Of a stretch of 64,000 bases of DNA, positions 24,824 through 35,865 are shown one piece after another (position 1 is the first letter of the stretch; the number at the start of each line of letters is the position of its first letter). The DNA is from Pseudoscleropodium purum. Its lineage: Eukaryota > Streptophyta > Bryopsida > Hypnales > Brachytheciaceae. The notes beneath the pieces are model-generated. The model searched no databases. It was not told the origin of the DNA and saw only the letters and a program-made list of their open reading frames with translations. The DNA lies in the NCBI GenBank assembly GCA_963969395.1, contig OZ017796.1:47172243-47236242 (forward strand), given 5' to 3'. Both the position numbers and the translations under genes were made by a program.

Positions 24824-25093
24824 CATTAGAGGATTTCTTAGGGTTTGGGAGGGCTGCGAGTTCCTAACCATTCTCTGACCTTGCGAACTCGATGAAACCT
24901 ATTGCCTGACGTGGTGAAGCAACTACCACGTCGTTTTCCAAAAAAAAATTCAACTTTGTTTTTCATTCTAAGAAATTAATTTCTTTTTTCAATTTTCTTC
25001 TTCTAACAACATGGTGTTCACTTCACTGTGAGGGGAACTATAGGAGGCAACTACTTGAAACGATCGTTCTGGACCCCAAAAAATCCTCTAATG
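24824..25093. mobile_element. CATTAGAAGA-type MITE, copy 3
   Basis: The ends are CATTAGAGGATTTCTTAGGG and CCCCAAAAAATCCTCTAATG; length 270 bp. It carries TGACGTGGTGAAG and CTACCACGTCG around the AT-rich centre, a variant of the TGACATGGC motif of the other copies. It lies 434 bp from copy 2. Confidence 0.65.
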
Positions 25094-25439
25094 CTCTCCT
25101 CCACATACCAAGAATGATTTATAAAATATTATTGGCTACGGACCACAAGAAAGAAAGTATTGTTGAATTACTATTGTGTTGATAAAAATTATATTTACTT
25201 TAGATGCAATTAAAGTTACATAGGACCTTCATCTAAAAACAAGAAAGTGCTAAGAACATTACATTCTATAACTGCTTGTTTATATCATCTACTAGTTCAA
25301 ATGACCACTCTACTATTTTAAGAATTCATATACCAAGTAAAAAAAAGTATCACTTTTTTTAGATGACTAAAAAACTACACAAAATTTCTTTAATTGAACA
25401 TAAATTTGACAATGTATTCCCCTTTTCTAACAGATGAAA

Positions 25440-26055
25440 CTGCTAGAATTGCTACAAAATCTTGCAACAATATCAGCATTAATTTTTAGGATGAAAAAAA
25501 TAATTTCATCCATGTTTTGCATGTCAGTTCATCCAGGTGCATGGACATCCATATATATCTGTTTCCCTCTCTCTTCAGTCAGCACTGCCTGCCCAAAGTC
25601 AATGACATATAATTTTAAAAAGCTGACCACATGTTCTTATTTGGTGGTAAATAATGTGGTACTGGATCACTGCCTCACTGCATTGGTTACAGACTGTTCA
25701 AGAATGATTCAACCTATCTTACCCAAAATCATGCTTGTATGATTCTACAGTTCTGATACATGATTTTTTTTTTCAAATCCAATATTTTCCACATTCTCTT
25801 AAGGTATCATCATCATACCTGAGTGAGAGCATAATCACTGTATGCAGCATGGCCCATTGGGCGGGTGGTAAAACTGACTTTTCCCTCGATCTTGGAACTG
25901 AAACTGAAGGAGCCTGTTTTAAAAACTTTAAAAAAAAACTTTAAAAAAAACCTGAAAGAGCCTTGGAGCGCTCTGCACACACCTACTATAAGCTTATTAT
26001 TTTTCTGACTGACCATGCACTTCATCCGGTCCAGACCCCTGACGACATCCATGCA
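25440..26055 (-). pseudogene. Scraps of a decayed multi-exon gene, family unknown
   Basis: A minus-strand stretch reads KVSFTTRPMGHAAYSDYALT and ends with a good donor (CAG|GTATGA) near 25,818. Upstream a piece reads CMDVVRGLDRMKCM (about 26,050-26,010). Downstream on the same strand VIDFGQAVLTEERGKQIYMD precedes an in-frame TGA (about 25,600-25,510). The pieces have protein-like composition but I do not recognise the family and could not build a continuous spliced frame. Confidence 0.3.
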
Positions 26056-26127
26056 ATCACGCAGACAACGCTGGGATAGCGTGCCTCATCTCCATTCACT
26101 ATTGGACTACCCAAAGTGATATGTACT

Positions 26128-26350
26128 AGAGAACGTGCCTCTGGAGTACCGCATTCTGCATGGGAGCAAGCTCCAGAGGCAAGCCGGGCAGGGCGAGCTT
26201 TTGGGCGTACTCCCATGCAGAATGCGCCTCCAGAGGCGTGTTCCCTAACATTCAGAGGTGAGGGAAACGGCAGAATCAGCCACCCCTGCCAATTCTGGAG
26301 CAGAATCGGCCACATTCCTGCAGCTGTAGATTCTGCTTCCTAACAGTGCC
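26128..26350. mobile_element. Fold-back element with an adjacent shared GC-rich module
   Basis: GAACGTGCCTCTGGAG pairs with CTCCAGAGGCGTGTTCC, and inside it CGCATTCTGCATGGGAG pairs with CTCCCATGCAGAATGCG (26,128-26,250). Immediately after, 26,270-26,340 holds GGCAGAATCAGCC, GCAGAATCGGC and AGATTCTGC, the same ordered words found inside the MITE at 19,816-19,977. It is non-coding. Confidence 0.6.
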
Positions 26351-26505
26351 ACCGAATCAGACACCGAGGCTCTTAACGATAAGATAGGTACCCCAAGCTG
26401 CCACTAATTGTTGCTGAACCTAATTACTATTGTTAGATTGTTCAAATGTATACATTTTCTTGTGGGGAAGAGAAAGGAGGTTCCAACGTTGTAAAGAATA
26501 CGACA

Positions 26506-26774
26506 CATTACAAAAAATTTCAGGCCTCGGAAAAAGTGGGAGTTTTGAACTGCCCGCAACTACCCCAGTGCAATTAGAGAGGAATTTTTGTGTTTTTTAT
26601 TTTTTAATGAAAGTTGCTAACATGGCACTATTTGTGCCACGTCAGCACCACGTCAGGTTTTCATACTTTTTATATTTTTTATATTTTTATATTTTATTTT
26701 CCTATGATTGCACAGTGCGGTGCCAAAAATTGAATCCATAGCAGCCTTCCACAAAGCTTAGATTTTTTCTAATG
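26506..26774. mobile_element. Divergent CATTAG-type MITE
   Basis: The ends are CATTACAAAAAATTTCAGGC and GATTTTTTCTAATG. The interior has GCAACTACCCCAGTGCAATT, AACATGGCACTATTTGTGCC and CACGTCAGG, matching in inverted orientation the element at 34,322-34,701. It ends 8 bp before the TTAA element at 26,783. Confidence 0.6.
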
Positions 26775-26782
26775 TTTGGATA

Positions 26783-27718
26783 TTAACCCCTAAATTCCCA
26801 AGGCCATTTTTTTTTATCAAAAAAACACTCAAAACTGTCATTTTTGCTGCATTCATCCAAGAATACAAAAAAAATCATTTTTATTATAATCTAACCATAA
26901 GGTCTTGTACTTTACTTGTCTTAGCTCATATGGTAAAAATTTCGTGAAGTTTGATTGTATAGATTGAAAGATATTAGCATTTAAAGTTGATAAAGAAAGT
27001 TTTTTTGAACACTTGCCTACAATTTTAGATGACTTTGACTACCAATTGTGAAATTTTTTTTGCACTACAGTCTTTGAATAAAAAAAAATTTATATTGAAG
27101 AATTGAGTTGCAAGTCTAGGAAAAAAAATTCAAAAAAAAAACATTTGATTTTCATTCTTTAAAAAAATGCTAAGTAGAAGTAAGTCCAAGATTGGAAAAA
27201 AAAACTAAATCATTAATAATTCCAAGATGGGATTGAAAGAACATAATCCCAATGGTGAGATTATTTTAGCAATTGAACACAACATTCTCAAGAAAAAAAT
27301 TGTAAGAAATTGTGAAAATTGCATTCAGAAATGAATCCTACAAGTTATTTTTTCAAGAAGATGTTGAAATTGCCCAAAAAACAAAATTGTCTTTAACTTT
27401 CTCATTATTAGTCCAAATAGAACAAATCAAAGCTTCACATGTAGACAAAAAGAGAAGATTTCAAGGAAAAAAAATTAAAATTTATTTTGATTTTTTGCAA
27501 TTTCTTTTGTATTGCCTGTCGAGTTCAATTTCAAACTTTTTGTGGTATAAATTTTGCTCCCAAGTACCAAATGAAATAAAAATTATATTCCCATGTAGAC
27601 AATCAATTTTTCTATCTTACGGGAAAGTTTCAAAACAATTCACCAAAAATTGAAATCATAGGAACCTACCCGAAATTTGATTTGTCCCTCAGGGAGACAA
27701 TAGGAATTTAGGGGTTAA
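26783..27718. mobile_element. TTAA-flanked TIR element, subfamily A, copy 3
   Basis: TTAA on both sides is directly followed by CCCCTAAATTCCCAAGG on the left and its inverted partner CCTAAATTCC on the right (ATTTAGGGG before TTAA). It is 936 bp and non-coding. The interior phrase ATCCCAATGGTGAGATT recurs in the copies at 556 and 34,298. Confidence 0.75.
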
Positions 27719-28496
27719 GTTATATGTAGAAGTTATGAAGAAACACAGTTTGGTTCTAAAAGCAATTCTTCCACATAGGTACTCGTAATTGATTTTGGAG
27801 ATGTACACAAACTGAAGATGGCAATTTAGGATCAATGGCACATTTTTGGGGTGCTCTACATAATAGAGATCACATATTGTCTTAGATTATTGGACTACCG
27901 AAAGTGATAATAGAGATCATATATTTTGTCTTAGTTTCATGTTCTGAAAATGATTAAGGTAGGAGGCTCATAAGTCGACCACTTAATCCCTAAAGTTTCA
28001 TGACTATGTTTTCACCGAAAAAGCTCAAAAACTGCCATTTTTAGTACAAGTAGAATTTTTTTGAAAAAAAAGATTTTTTGATATATATAACCATAGGATC
28101 TTATACTATGTAGTATCAATAACATGAAGTAAAAATTTCAGACATTTCCACCATGTGGATTGCAAGATATGTGTTAAAAACCTTGGGCCTATATTGTTAT
28201 ATACATGCCAAATTTCAAAAGTCAATGAGGATTTTAGCAAAAAATGCTCATTGTAACATGCCCAAATTATCCAACCTTGAGAAAAATTTGAATCTCTTTA
28301 ATGTAATTGCATCTAAAAGCATCCAAATAAACATTTGATTTATTCTTTTTACTATAATTAGACTATGTAAATTTTGTTGATCCTTGTTAAAAGTCATAAA
28401 GGGATTTCAAAATCTTTGAGCATGCATTTTTTAAGTTGATGTATGAAAAAACTATAAATTTTCAAAGTACTAAAATTAAATGTATCCAAATTTGAC
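27719..28496. other. Spacer holding a truncated TTAA-family fragment
   Basis: TTAATCCCTAAAGTTTCA at 27,983 begins about 350 bp with family-like phrases such as ACCATAGGATCTTA and GTGGATTGCAAGATAT. No right terminus is found, so this is probably a truncated copy. Confidence 0.45.
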
Positions 28497-29450
28497 TCAA
28501 AAGCTCTCTTGTTTAAATGACTTATGTTTTGTACGAGAATCTTAATGGGACAATTTTGCAATGGAGATCTCAAGTAGGTCGACTTCACTTGAAAAATATT
28601 GAGGGACTTTATTATGATCCTTTAATCCAATAAAGATGTTGATCCCAAGAAATGGGTAGTAGATGGCTTTTAAGAGGATTATAGAAATGAAAGAATAATA
28701 TGTTAGAGAAGAAGTTTTAAAAAACATCTTTTAATACATCAATGGAAAAAAAAGGAACAACCCACATGCATGAATCAACACTTCAAAGGCCCCTTTTAAT
28801 TTGAACTAAAAAAACCAAGTATCTAAAAGGTGGATTCATTTCTTTGGCATACTCTATTTTGGTTTATTATATTGGTTGCCTTTCAAGGATGGAAAAGGGA
28901 CCCTCACTACATTTGTAAACAATGCTATGTTTGGCCCTTCCTAACATTGTATAACTACACAACAATCCTTCCATGTTGAAAAAATTGTATTATACTTTAC
29001 TAAATATATGGGAGGCACTTATGAGTTAATTTCAAGATTGAGCTTGCTTGAGGAACCACATAATACAATTTTGTTCACTATAGAGTTCCCCTTTTCAAGG
29101 ATGCAAAAGAGACTCTTGCCTTGTAGGTAAACAATGTTATTTTTTCAAGGATGCAAAAAGGACCCCGACCTCATTGGTAAGCTGGATGTTAAATTATGCC
29201 CACGAAATGGGCCTAGCAGGCTGCATTTATCCCACGGAAAGATTCAAAATTTTTTTATTTTTCACACAATTTTTTTTTGTAAATTTTGAATTCATTTTGC
29301 AATCAAAGACCTGAAGTTTTTTGGAAGAGGTCTTGAACATACCCTAGACACGACTCAAAATAGAAGACTGTTTTTACTTTTACCCCTAGAGAACCCCAAA
29401 TCACCCTGCTGGGCTCACTCCGTGGGCAGGATTCAGTGTCTTGCCATTGC
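28497..29450. repeat. 954-bp direct repeat, copy 1
   Basis: Highly similar to 32,968-33,921 at a constant offset of 4,471 bp, with no net length change across the pair. The start is CAAAAGCTCTCTTG and the end CATTGC. No coding sequence is apparent. The ends are not TG...CA as expected for LTRs, and no retroviral genes lie between the copies. Confidence 0.9.
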
Positions 29451-29492
29451 TAAACAGTATCACCTCAACAAGCCAGTTAAAGCTAAGTCACA

Positions 29493-29592
29493 GAATCATA
29501 CAGTAATTATAACGGTCACTTTACGTCACTTTAGTGTACCACTGCAGTAGACACGAGACTACCCACAAACTGCCAGGCAAAGCACAAATTCC
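29493..29592. repeat. 100-bp inverted repeat, left arm
   Basis: GAATCATACAGTAATTATAA to CACAAATTCC is inverted at 32,870-32,969 with few mismatches. The right arm directly abuts direct repeat copy 2, while this left arm lies 42 bp after copy 1. Confidence 0.85.
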
Positions 29593-31387
29593 TGTTTGTT
29601 CGATGAATGAACGACGGATGATTTTTGTATTTTATGACACGGCAGTAGAGTACTAGTAGTACTTCTTAAATTACATTGATTCGTTTCGCATTTGTTAAAA
29701 AAAATTAAATTACATTGATTCTAAATGACTTTTTGTAATGTACAGCACTGTGCTGCGCAAGTCTTTTGCCTTCCAAACTGAAGTTCCACGCTCTCCAGGG
29801 ATTTTATTTGTCGCAATTTTGGAAAAAGAAATCGGAATATTTAATGCACCATGATTTGGAATCCATGAAATCGTGAAGAATTGGGGGGAGAAATCTTACT
29901 GTTGGATGATAATGCCACATTTGAATGCATGAATGTCCATAGCATTCAATGAATGAACAAAATTTCATCTTTGACCGATAACGGATGAACTAACCCATTC
30001 TTGGAAATATTATGAATGCCAGCCCTTGGGCTTGGCTGTTTGTTGGTGATTTCTTTTTCTTTTAATGCAATGGTTCGTCGTTTGTTATCAAAAAATTAAA
30101 AAATATATATTATGAATATTTTCAAGCATTTTATTGCCTATAATTACAACATTTGTAGTGCGCTTGGAGGGGGGACGAGTTCAACAATACTGATTTATTA
30201 TGCAATGGTGAGATTTGACATTACTAAACTGTATACTCCAAGAGAATTGTGGAATTAGAAGAATGTGAAAATTTAACTAGGTTGACTTTTCATTTGGAAA
30301 AGTCATTTGGAAGGCAATTACTGCCTCTTTTGTGTCAAATTGCACAATGATAATGAGCTCAAAAGTTCATTAATTATTTATCTGTGTTTTCTATTAGTTC
30401 AGACGATTAAAAAAAACTTCGTTTTAATGCCTCTCCATGCCCCCCTTATCCCCAGTGTATTGATCATGATCTCCACTCCCACCCCTCATATATTTTTTTC
30501 ATACGTAGTAGGGTCTGCATTCCATATGGGATATATATGAGTGCAAAATCCACACTTCGTATACAAATTCATACATATTCCATATCCATGTATGCCCATA
30601 TTTCATATAACTTTCATTTTTGTATTTGTATCGGTATCAATATCCAGATCTTAATCTCTATCAATGGCAGGGGATTTTTGAAGACCGATGGCAGGGGAGA
30701 GGGGGTCCAATTTTTCTTAAACAGAATCAACAGGGAAGGTTTTTTTGGTGGGGAGGGGGGAGCATACACAATTGTGTTGCCTCTTTTCAGTACATTGATA
30801 TTATTGACTATAGAATTTTTTAGATTTAAGTAAGAGAATACTTTCAAAACATTATTTCAATGTGATCATCACATTTCTAATCCAATCCTAAATTTACAAA
30901 AAATACATGTACATCAACACTTTTTTTGCAATGAAGTTTAGAACCAATTTAAGAATTGAAGTTTCAAATACTGTTAAAAAAATATTAGTGGTACAAATGG
31001 TAGAACAATACAAATATAGTCCAAAATTCAAAATCTCTATATAATGGTGGTTCCTAACATAATCATAACTCTCTACAAGTGTTTTTTTTATAGTAGAAAG
31101 GTTTTCAAGGTACTTTGATTCATAATTTCTAAAAAATTTCATGTTAGTGTTTGGTATACAGAGTTGTTGAAAAATTCTTAATCAATTTCATCCTAAAAAT
31201 TGATAAAAATGACAAAAATAGACAATGAAAGGTTTCTTAGAAACTATTATTATAACAATGGTGAAGTAACAATACAAGGAAACGTTTGAGGCCAAGATTT
31301 TTAAAAATTATTGAAATTCTTTTACCAAGCACAACTTTTTTATTCGATTCTATTGAATAGAATTTCAGGTGTTTTTTTTTACTTTTC
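29593..31387. other. Interior of the repeat-bracketed block, no gene recognised
   Basis: AT-rich DNA with a G-rich patch near 30,660-30,765 that yields overlapping open frames on both strands. No domain, RNA gene or transposase is visible. Confidence 0.4.
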
Positions 31388-31529
31388 CACTAGTAGAAAA
31401 TTCAATTTTTCTAAAGTTTGGGTCATGTTGAACTGGGTCAATTTTCAATTGATTTTGACATAAATCAACTAAAAACTAACCCAGATCAATGTGACCCAAA
31501 CAACACAAAAATTCAATTTTCTAGTAGTG
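31388..31529. mobile_element. CACTA-type MITE with 3-bp target duplication
   Basis: This 142-bp element has a left end CACTAGTAGAAAATTCAATT and a right end that is its inverted form (AATTGAATTTTCTAGTAGTG, reading complement CACTACTAGAAAATTGAATT). It is flanked by TTC on both sides (31,385-31,387 and 31,530-31,532). CACTA termini and a 3-bp duplication are standard for the CMC/EnSpm superfamily. The inner arms also pair (GTTTGGGTCA with TGACCCAAAC). Confidence 0.85.
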
Positions 31530-32524
31530 TTCATACACAATATAATGACTGTGATGGACTTTCAAGTAATATATAGCCGGTCACCAATACTTGTCAAGGT
31601 GAATAAGTCAACTAAGGTAAAAATAGCTATTCAAGAGTAGATCAAAATTTTGAAAATTGCTACTATGATAGTTGGTATTGAGCTAATCGAAGACTTATTA
31701 TATCCATGGATTGATTTCTAGAAAATTTCCATTTAATTTTGACTTGACTTGAGAAACAAAAACTTATCATATAGGAGTCTCTAGATACTCTTGTAAATCA
31801 TTATACATTGTAGCAATGGGACCTTTTTTTGTTCAGCACTTGCCTATTTAAAAAAATCCTTACTTCATTGTAAATTTATCTTTTTATCAATGCAAAACCT
31901 CATTTCCTTTTCTTTTATTTGGAACCAAAAAATATGAAAATCAAAGAAGCCTGTGATATCCAAATTCAACTAATTTGTCCTTGTTGTACATGAATGTGAC
32001 ACCAATTTATCAAAATCACATTATATATAAAGTAGTTAAATTGGTGTAGGGTACAACATTTCTATATTATATCAATTTTTTCAAAAATATTTTTTTTAGA
32101 TGGCACTATTTTTGCAACCTCACTAACAAGGTAGGAGGTGCATAAAGTGATCATCTAAGCACTAAAATTGAATTTTGGAGAGGTAAAACATCTTGAAATA
32201 TTTTTCAGTAAATTTTCCTTGAAAGACAAGAGAAAATGGCATGTAGCCGAAGTTGTTTCATATTTTTTGGGGCTTTGTGAAATTAGTTATGAAATTTTGA
32301 AGCCGAAGTGGCATAGAGCTGTAAAAGCAACAATCCCCTAGAATAAACACTATTTGTACATTTTGGTACATTGAAAAAATCAAAATGTACCTCTGTGTCA
32401 TGTTTGGTTCAAAATGCCTACTTGCAATTCAAGCCTCCTACCTTACAACAAATCAATGTAGCACTATGTAAGTGACTTAAACCTTGTTTGCACTGGAAAT
32501 TCCGCAAATGTCTTTTTATTCACT

Positions 32525-32868
32525 TAGGGGCGCTTCACACATGAGCTGACCAAGTCGAGAGGCCATGGGAGTTCATGGCCAAACTTTGGGTGAGAGTCCA
32601 AAAAAATGGGCAATAAATGGGCAATTCGATGGACTCTCGATCAAAGTTTGGGTTGCCACAAAAAGGCAACCCAAACTTTGGTCGAGAATCTGTCATGAGG
32701 CCATTGCCATGTAGGAGTTTGGGCTTCCATGTAGGCACTTTGGAGGGCAACGGACTTTGGATTGTGCTGCCTTGTGTAAAGGGTCGAGAGGCCAAAGTCG
32801 TTTTTTTTAAAAATTTGATTGGTAGAGGCCGATGGACTCTCAACCTTGGGCCTATGTGTTAAAAACGT
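32525..32868. mobile_element. MITE with an internal perfect hairpin
   Basis: Imperfect inverted termini (GCGCTTCACACATGAGC and CCTATGTGTTAAAAACG, with GAGAGGCCATGG against CCGATGGACTCTC) enclose a perfect stem at about 32,645-32,685 (CAAAGTTTGGGTTGCC with its complement). It is non-coding despite open frames on both strands. Confidence 0.55.
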
Positions 32869-32869
32869 A

Positions 32870-32969
32870 GGAATTTGTGCTTTGCCTGGTAGTTTGTGGG
32901 TAGTCTCGTGTCTACTGCAGTGGTACACTAAAATGACGGAAAGTGGCCGTTATAATTACTATATGATTC
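32870..32969. repeat. 100-bp inverted repeat, right arm
   Basis: Inverted partner of 29,493-29,592. Its outer end overlaps the first bases of direct repeat copy 2 (GATTCAAAAGC). Confidence 0.85.
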
Positions 32970-33921
32970 AAAAGCTCTTTTGTTTAAATGACTTATGTTT
33001 TGTACGAGAATCTTAATGGGACAATTTTGCAATGGAGATCTCAAGTAGGTCGACTTCACTTGAAAAATATTGAGGGACTTTATTATGATCCTTTAATCCA
33101 ATAAAGATGTTGATCCCAAGAAATGGGTAGTAGATGACTTTTAAGAAGATTATAGAAATGAAAGAATAATATGTTAGAAAAGAAGTTTCAAAAAACATCT
33201 TGTAATACATCAATGGAACAAAAAAGGAACAACCCACATGCATGAATCAACACTTCAAAGGCCCTTTTTAATTTGAATTAAAAAAACCAAGTATCTAAAA
33301 GGTGGATTAATTTCTTTGGCGCACTCTATTTTGGTTTATTATATGGGTTGCCTTTCAAGGATGGAAAAAGGACCCTCACTACATTTGTAAACAATGCTAT
33401 GTTTGGCCCTTCCTAACATTGTATAACTACACAACAGTCCTTCCATATTGAAAAAATTGTATTATACTTTACTAAATATATGGGACGCACTTATGAGTTA
33501 ATTCTAAGATTGAGCTTGCTTGAGGAACCACATAATACAATTTTGTTCACTATAGAGTTCCCCTTTTCAAGGATGCAAAAGAGACTCTTGCCTTGTAGGT
33601 AAACAATGCTATTTTTTCAAGGATGCAAAAAAGACCCGACCTCATTGGTAAGCTGGATGTTAAATTATGCCCACGAAATGGGCCTAGCAGGCTACATTTA
33701 TCCCAGAGAAAGATGTAGAAAGTTTTTATTTTTCACACAATTTTTTTTTGTAAATTTTGAATTCATTTTGCAATCAAAGACCTGAAGTTTTTTGGAAGAG
33801 GTTTTGAACATATCCTAGATATAACTCAAAATAAAAGACTATTTTTACTTTTACCCCTAGAGAACTCCAAATCACCCTGCTGGGCTTACTTCGTGGGCAA
33901 GATTTAGTGTCTTACCATTGC
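32968..33921. repeat. 954-bp direct repeat, copy 2
   Basis: Partner of 28,497-29,450. The end CATTGC runs directly into the 114-bp tandem repeat. Confidence 0.9.
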
Positions 33922-34190
33922 AAAAATATCCAACCAAGGAGTCTTGAAATCTGTTAGAAACATCTGCCCTCAGTCTAAGACATTTATAATAATAGTTTCT
34001 AAACCACTGCCCTTAGACATTTCCTTGTGTAGAGCAAAAATATCCAACCAAGGAGTCTTGAAATCTGTTAGAAACATCTGCCCTCAGTCTAAGATGTTTA
34101 TAATAATAGTTTCTAAACCACTGCCCTTAGACATTTCCTTGTGTAGAGCAAAAATATCCAACCAAGGAGTCTTGAAATCTGTTAATCCTA
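33922..34190. repeat. Tandem repeat, 114-bp unit, about 2.3 copies
   Basis: The phrase CAAAAATATCCAACCAAGG occurs with its first C at 33,921, 34,035 and 34,149, exactly 114 bp apart. The first two units differ at only a couple of bases (for example GACATTTATA against GATGTTTATA), so the duplication is recent. Because 114 is divisible by three, a frame stays open across the copies; there is no other reason to call it a gene. Confidence 0.9.
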
Positions 34191-34297
34191 TTTTGCAAGA
34201 ATGAAAAAAAGTTTTTTTTCCTCACTTCAAACATCACAATCTTTCAATCCATGTGGTCAAATGGGCTGAAATTTTTCCCACATTTTGCTTTACTTCT
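34191..34297. mobile_element. TTAA-family internal fragment
   Basis: CAAGAATGAAAAAAAGTTTT and AATCTTTCAATCCATGTGGTC resemble, in inverted orientation, the segment at about 60,190-60,290 inside the 60,053 element. It is a truncated relative lying directly next to the full copy at 34,298. Confidence 0.5.
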
Positions 34298-34321
34298 TTA
34301 ACCCCTGAAGGACCAAGGCCT

Positions 34322-34701
<380 letters not shown>

Positions 34702-35556
34702 TCAAAATACCATTTATAAAGCAAAAGGTAAAAATATTAAAAATTGTTTTGATCACATCTAACTATAGGATCTTACACCTAACTAGTATAAAAATGTGGA
34801 AAAAAATTCAAATTTTTTGATCGCATAGATTGCATAATATTTGCAATTTAGGTAGAAAAAACAAGTTTTTTAGCACATTACGGGATTAGATTTTTTGACT
34901 TTGATCATTTTTAACTTTTATTTTTTGCACTATAGAGTTTTGAGCTTTAAATCTTCATGGTATAAAATTGGGTTGAGAATATAGGAAAAATTCAAAATAT
35001 AAAAAAAATTTAATATTTATTCTTTAAAAGATTCTTAAGTAGAAGTAGGTACAAGATAGAAGGAAAATCCAAATTATTAATATCTCTAAAATGGAATAAA
35101 AATGCACTAGTCCCAATGGTGAGATTGTTTTAGCAAGCAAGATAGACCATGTAGAACTTCTTTTTTTGAAAAATTGTAAGAATTGCATTCATAAATGAAT
35201 CCTACAAGTTATCTTTTCAAAAAGATGCTCTAATTGCTCGAAAAACAAGATTGTCCATAACCTTGTCATAAAAAATTCAAACGGAATGAATCAAAGCTTT
35301 ATACGTACATATAATATAGTCTATGATGAAAAAAATTGAAATTGAAATTTTTGAAATTTTTTTGGCTCCCCCCTATCCCCTATTTTGAGCTTACTTGGGC
35401 ATAACTTTTGTTCCCTTGCACCGACTGAAAAAAAAATTATATTCCCATGAAGCTAATCAATTTTTCTATCTTCAAAAAAAGTTTCAAAAAATAAGGAAAA
35501 AGTTTTTGCCCGTAGGTACTTGCCCCAAATCCCATTTGTCCCCCAAAGCCTTTAGA

Positions 35557-35675
35557 CATTAGAAGAAGTTTGAGGGCTCCAAAAGCTTGTGAGTTATCAA
35601 GCTGGGAATAGGACTGGTGCAATGTCAGAACTAGACTATTGATGTGGTTGAGACCTTGCCATGTCATTGTCCCCC

Positions 35676-35749
<74 letters not shown>

Positions 35750-35859
35750 ATTTTTATTTTATTTTTTCCTGACATTAGGCCGTTCTCCTCATTGCAGGGA
35801 ACAATTGTGGGGGAACAAGCCCCAAATGGGCTTCCAATGCCCTCAAATTTCTTCTAATG
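35557..35859. mobile_element. CATTAGAAGA-type MITE, copy 4, nested, with (TA)n
   Basis: The ends CATTAGAAGAAGTTTGAGGGC and CCTCAAATTTCTTCTAATG are perfect over about 13 bases and near-perfect beyond. It lies within a few bases of the right end of the host TTAA element. The internal (TA)n tract is at 35,679-35,744. Confidence 0.8.
35679..35744. repeat. (TA)n microsatellite, 66 bp
   Basis: Uninterrupted TA run in the centre of the nested MITE. Confidence 0.95.
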
Positions 35860-35865
35860 GGTTAA

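Noticed and set aside
28497..33921. Direct repeats as LTRs of a retrotransposon
   Set aside because: The ends are not TG...CA, the 3.5-kb interior has no gag or pol, and no primer-binding site or polypurine tract is visible.
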